DNA from: Puniceicoccaceae bacterium
Lineage (GTDB): Bacteria > Verrucomicrobiota > Verrucomicrobiia > Opitutales > Coraliomargaritaceae
Reading direction: 5' to 3'
Length of the DNA stretch: 33,544 bases
Assembly: GCA_007692545.1 (NCBI GenBank)
Contig: REBV01000190.1
Span: forward strand, 1 to 33,544
The position numbers and the translations under genes are program-made. The notes below the pieces were generated by a model, which saw only the letters and a list, made by a program, of their open reading frames with translations, did not search any database and was not told the origin of the DNA. Below are positions 31,376-33,544 of this stretch, one piece after another (position 1 is the first letter of the stretch; each line of letters opens with the position of its first letter).

Positions 31376-32029
31376 TCAGGACTTCCGGGTCTTCTTCGCT
31401 CGTTTGCGATGGGGATAGACCGTGCGGCAGATTTCACAATCCATGCCCTGACAACCCCGCGCCGTGCAATGCTCGCGACCATAGAAAATAATCTGCAGGT
31501 GCAGCTCGTTCCAGCACGACTGCGGAAACAGGCGCTTTAAATCCCGCTCGGTCTGCACCACGCTTTTTCCGTTGCTCAGCCCCCAGCGCTGAGCCAGGCG
31601 GTGGATGTGCGTATCGACCGGAAAAGCCGGTACACCGAAGGCCTGCGCCATGACCACCGAGGCCGTCTTGTGACCGACCGCCGGCAGTGCCTCCAAGGCC
31701 GCCATATCCGCCGGCACTACACCACCGTGCTGCTCCAATAAAATGCGCGAAAGCCCGGCGATACCCTTGGCCTTCATCGGCGAGAGTCCACACGGACGGA
31801 TGATGGCACGGATCTCCTCTTCCGGGACTTTGACCATCGCCTGCGGTGTATCGGCCCGTGCAAAAAGCAGCGGCGTGATCTGGTTGACCCGCACATCGGT
31901 GCACTGAGCCGACAGCAAGACTGCGATCAACAGTGTGTAGGGATCCTTATGATCCAGCGGCACCGGCGGATTCGGATACAGTTGCTGCAAGCGGTTTAGG
32001 ATGTAGCTGGCGCGTTCTTTTTTGGTCAT
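31376..32029 (-). CDS. nth: Endonuclease III (DNA glycosylase/AP lyase)
   Basis: A 217-residue base-excision-repair enzyme that removes oxidised pyrimidines and cuts the abasic site. LLIAVLLSAQCTDVRVNQ is the family's early signature. The helix-hairpin-helix ALPAVGHKTASVV carries the catalytic Lys (K121). FPVDTHIHRLAQRWGL carries the catalytic Asp (D139). The iron-sulfur cysteines are C188, C193, C198 and C201, spaced C-x4-C-x4-C-x2-C rather than the E. coli C-x6-C-x2-C-x5-C. The tail is Lys/Arg-rich. It starts with ATG. The res-like gene begins divergently 93 bases away. Confidence 0.94.
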   Translation of the reverse strand: MTKKERASYILNRLQQLYPNPPVPLDHKDPYTLLIAVLLSAQCTDVRVNQITPLLFARADTPQAMVKVPEEEIRAIIRPCGLSPMKAKGIAGLSRILLEQHGGVVPADMAALEALPAVGHKTASVVMAQAFGVPAFPVDTHIHRLAQRWGLSNGKSVVQTERDLKRLFPQSCWNELHLQIIFYGREHCTARGCQGMDCEICRTVYPHRKRAKKTRKS

Positions 32030-32122
32030 TTGCGTCGTCGGGTCTTTGTTTCTTGAAGCCTACTGAATCTTACGCCAATAAAAGATCAACTCGCATCCAT
32101 CACAAGCGCCGTTGCACGCCAA

Positions 32123-33544
32123 ATGTCATTTAAACTCGAAGATCTTCCCTATCAACGCCAAGCCATCGATGCAATCGTTCGACTATTCGAGGGGCAGCAG
32201 CGTAATTACTTCGATCTGGACCTGCGGGGCGATTGCTTTCCCAACAAACTTCTACTGGCCCGTAAAGAGATTCTCGCCAATATTGAAAAAATCATTCAGG
32301 AGAACGGCATCGGCCACGGAGAAGCCAGTCTCTGCATGGATCCCGACTACTGCGTTGAGATGGAGACCGGAACGGGTAAAACGCTGGTTTACCTGCGCAC
32401 CATTTACGAACTCTGCCGCGAATACGGCTTCACAAAATTTATTATTCTTGTCCCTTCCGTGCCGATTCGCGAGGGCGTTTTGAACACGATCGAGTCTTTC
32501 CGCGCTCAACTGGAGCGCCTCTACAATATTCCGCTTCACGCCTTCGAGTATGACAGTAAAAAACTGACCAAGGTGAAACGCTTTATCGAGGGCACGGACC
32601 TTCAGGTCATGATCATGACCACCCACTCTTTCAGTGCGGACGATAACATCATCAACCGTCCTGATCGCGATGACTCGCCCGACGGTTACTCTTACTGGCA
32701 GGCCCTTAGCAAGGTGCGCCCGATCGTCATCATGGACGAACCACAAGAGGGCATGGACACCGAAAACCTCGCACCCCGGCTCAACGCTCTCGATCCGGTT
32801 GCGCGCCTTCGCTATTCTGCGACTCACAAGCTCCTGCGTAACTTGGTTTACCGCCTGAGCCCTTTTGAAGCCTACAACCAGCGGCTGGTTAAGAAAATCG
32901 AGGTGCTCTCAGTCGCCGAAATCAACGACGAGGCCACCCTGAAAATAGAGCTGACCGATATCCAGACCGGCAACGGCCCGCCCAAGGCGAAACTCAAAGC
33001 CTGGCGGCAGATGGCCACTGGCTTTAAATACGCTGAGACCAAGTGGCTAAAATCAGGCGAGTCGCTGGAAGACGCCACCAAGAACATCTCCTACCGCGAT
33101 TTCAAAATCAGCCAGATTCGCGCCCAGGGCCTGCGCGGCGGTGGTGCCATGGTCAAATTCAGTAATGGCGTCGAACTCACGCCACACACCGCGACGGGTG
33201 ATATCAAAGGCATCTTTCGTCAGCAGCTCTACTGGCTCTGCTACCGCCACTTCCAAAAAGTCGATTCGCTTAAAACCCAAGGCATTAAACCGCTCTCACT
33301 TATCTTTATCGACCGGGTTGCCAACTATATGGAGCCCGACGGTATTATCCGCACACTTTTCGCCGAGGAATTTCCAAAAGCCTACCGCGATCATTATGGC
33401 GAAGAGGCTCCAGAAAGCTTCGTTCATGAGGTGCAGGCCTATTATTTCGCCAAGACCAACGCAGGCGAATTCACCGATAACGAGAACTCGATGGCGAAAC
33501 AGCGTGAAATCTACGACGAGATTCTGCGCGACAAAGAAGCCCTG
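32123..33544 (+). CDS. Type III restriction (Res-like) DEAD/DEAH helicase, 3' partial
   Basis: An open frame of 474 codons from the ATG at 32123 to the window edge, with no stop, so the protein is truncated here. It is a superfamily 2 helicase of the type III restriction Res family. CVEMETGTGKTLVYLRTIYEL holds motif I (METGTGKT, 80-87). FIILVPSVPIREGVLNTIE is motif Ia. IVIMDEPQEGMD holds the DEPQ motif II (205-208). LRYSATHK is motif III. A KPLSLIFIDRV-like strand opens the second RecA domain. Res normally works with a Mod methyltransferase encoded just upstream; here nth lies upstream, divergent, and no mod is in the window. Mod may lie downstream, or this may be a stand-alone helicase-nuclease. 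Confidence 0.85.
   Translation, partial: MSFKLEDLPYQRQAIDAIVRLFEGQQRNYFDLDLRGDCFPNKLLLARKEILANIEKIIQENGIGHGEASLCMDPDYCVEMETGTGKTLVYLRTIYELCREYGFTKFIILVPSVPIREGVLNTIESFRAQLERLYNIPLHAFEYDSKKLTKVKRFIEGTDLQVMIMTTHSFSADDNIINRPDRDDSPDGYSYWQALSKVRPIVIMDEPQEGMDTENLAPRLNALDPVARLRYSATHKLLRNLVYRLSPFEAYNQRLVKKIEVLSVAEINDEATLKIELTDIQTGNGPPKAKLKAWRQMATGFKYAETKWLKSGESLEDATKNISYRDFKISQIRAQGLRGGGAMVKFSNGVELTPHTATGDIKGIFRQQLYWLCYRHFQKVDSLKTQGIKPLSLIFIDRVANYMEPDGIIRTLFAEEFPKAYRDHYGEEAPESFVHEVQAYYFAKTNAGEFTDNENSMAKQREIYDEILRDKEAL

Overview
The window looks like chromosome of a Gram-negative bacterium of the Planctomycetes-Verrucomicrobia group, most likely a marine opitute-type verrucomicrobium. This is inferred from three things: a full ADP-heptose pathway (an LPS maker), a variant endonuclease III iron-sulfur cysteine pattern, and GTAG-headed REP palindromes around a transposase of a type I associate with this group. 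No rRNA or tRNA is present to confirm it.

Region 1 (1-9528) is a cell-surface polysaccharide/LPS accessory region, mostly on the minus strand and visibly AT-richer in its first 4 kb. It holds a double LPS-kinase protein, a GT4 glycosyltransferase, two distant paralogues of a ParB/sulfiredoxin-fold-like family, a thymidylate-kinase-like P-loop protein, two tandem VapBC modules, and a large protein that joins a glycoside-hydrolase-like barrel to an LPS kinase domain.

Region 2 (9671-15479) encodes the whole route from sedoheptulose 7-phosphate to ADP-L-glycero-beta-D-manno-heptose: gmhB, hldD, the adenylyltransferase (rfaE2), gmhA and the kinase (rfaE1). A DUF4143 ATPase with a perfect 20-bp inverted repeat upstream lies between gmhB and hldD. 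A third toxin-antitoxin pair sits inside the heptose operon, between hldD and rfaE2. Heptose made here would feed the core oligosaccharide that the Region 1 kinases and transferase could decorate.

Region 3 (15480-19804) starts with an IS4-type transposase remnant. An operon-like run follows: two small roadblock/LC7-like proteins, a decayed sigma-54-activator-like protein that has lost its P-loop, and the ammonium transporter gene amt. A broken C-terminal piece of sucD comes next.

Region 4 (19901-28151) is mobile-element rich. It has a Y1 (HUH) transposase, REP palindromes, a MarR C-terminal fragment, a three-domain LplT-PlsC-acyl-ACP synthetase fusion, a Na/phosphate cotransporter, and a RAYT transposase embedded in a dense REP array. 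In three genes (the acyltransferase fusion, the RAYT and clpB) the TAG stop codon belongs to a REP unit.

Region 5 (28145-33544) is housekeeping: clpB, a small putative secreted protein, nth, and the 5' part of a type III restriction (Res-like) helicase that runs off the window and has no stop inside it.
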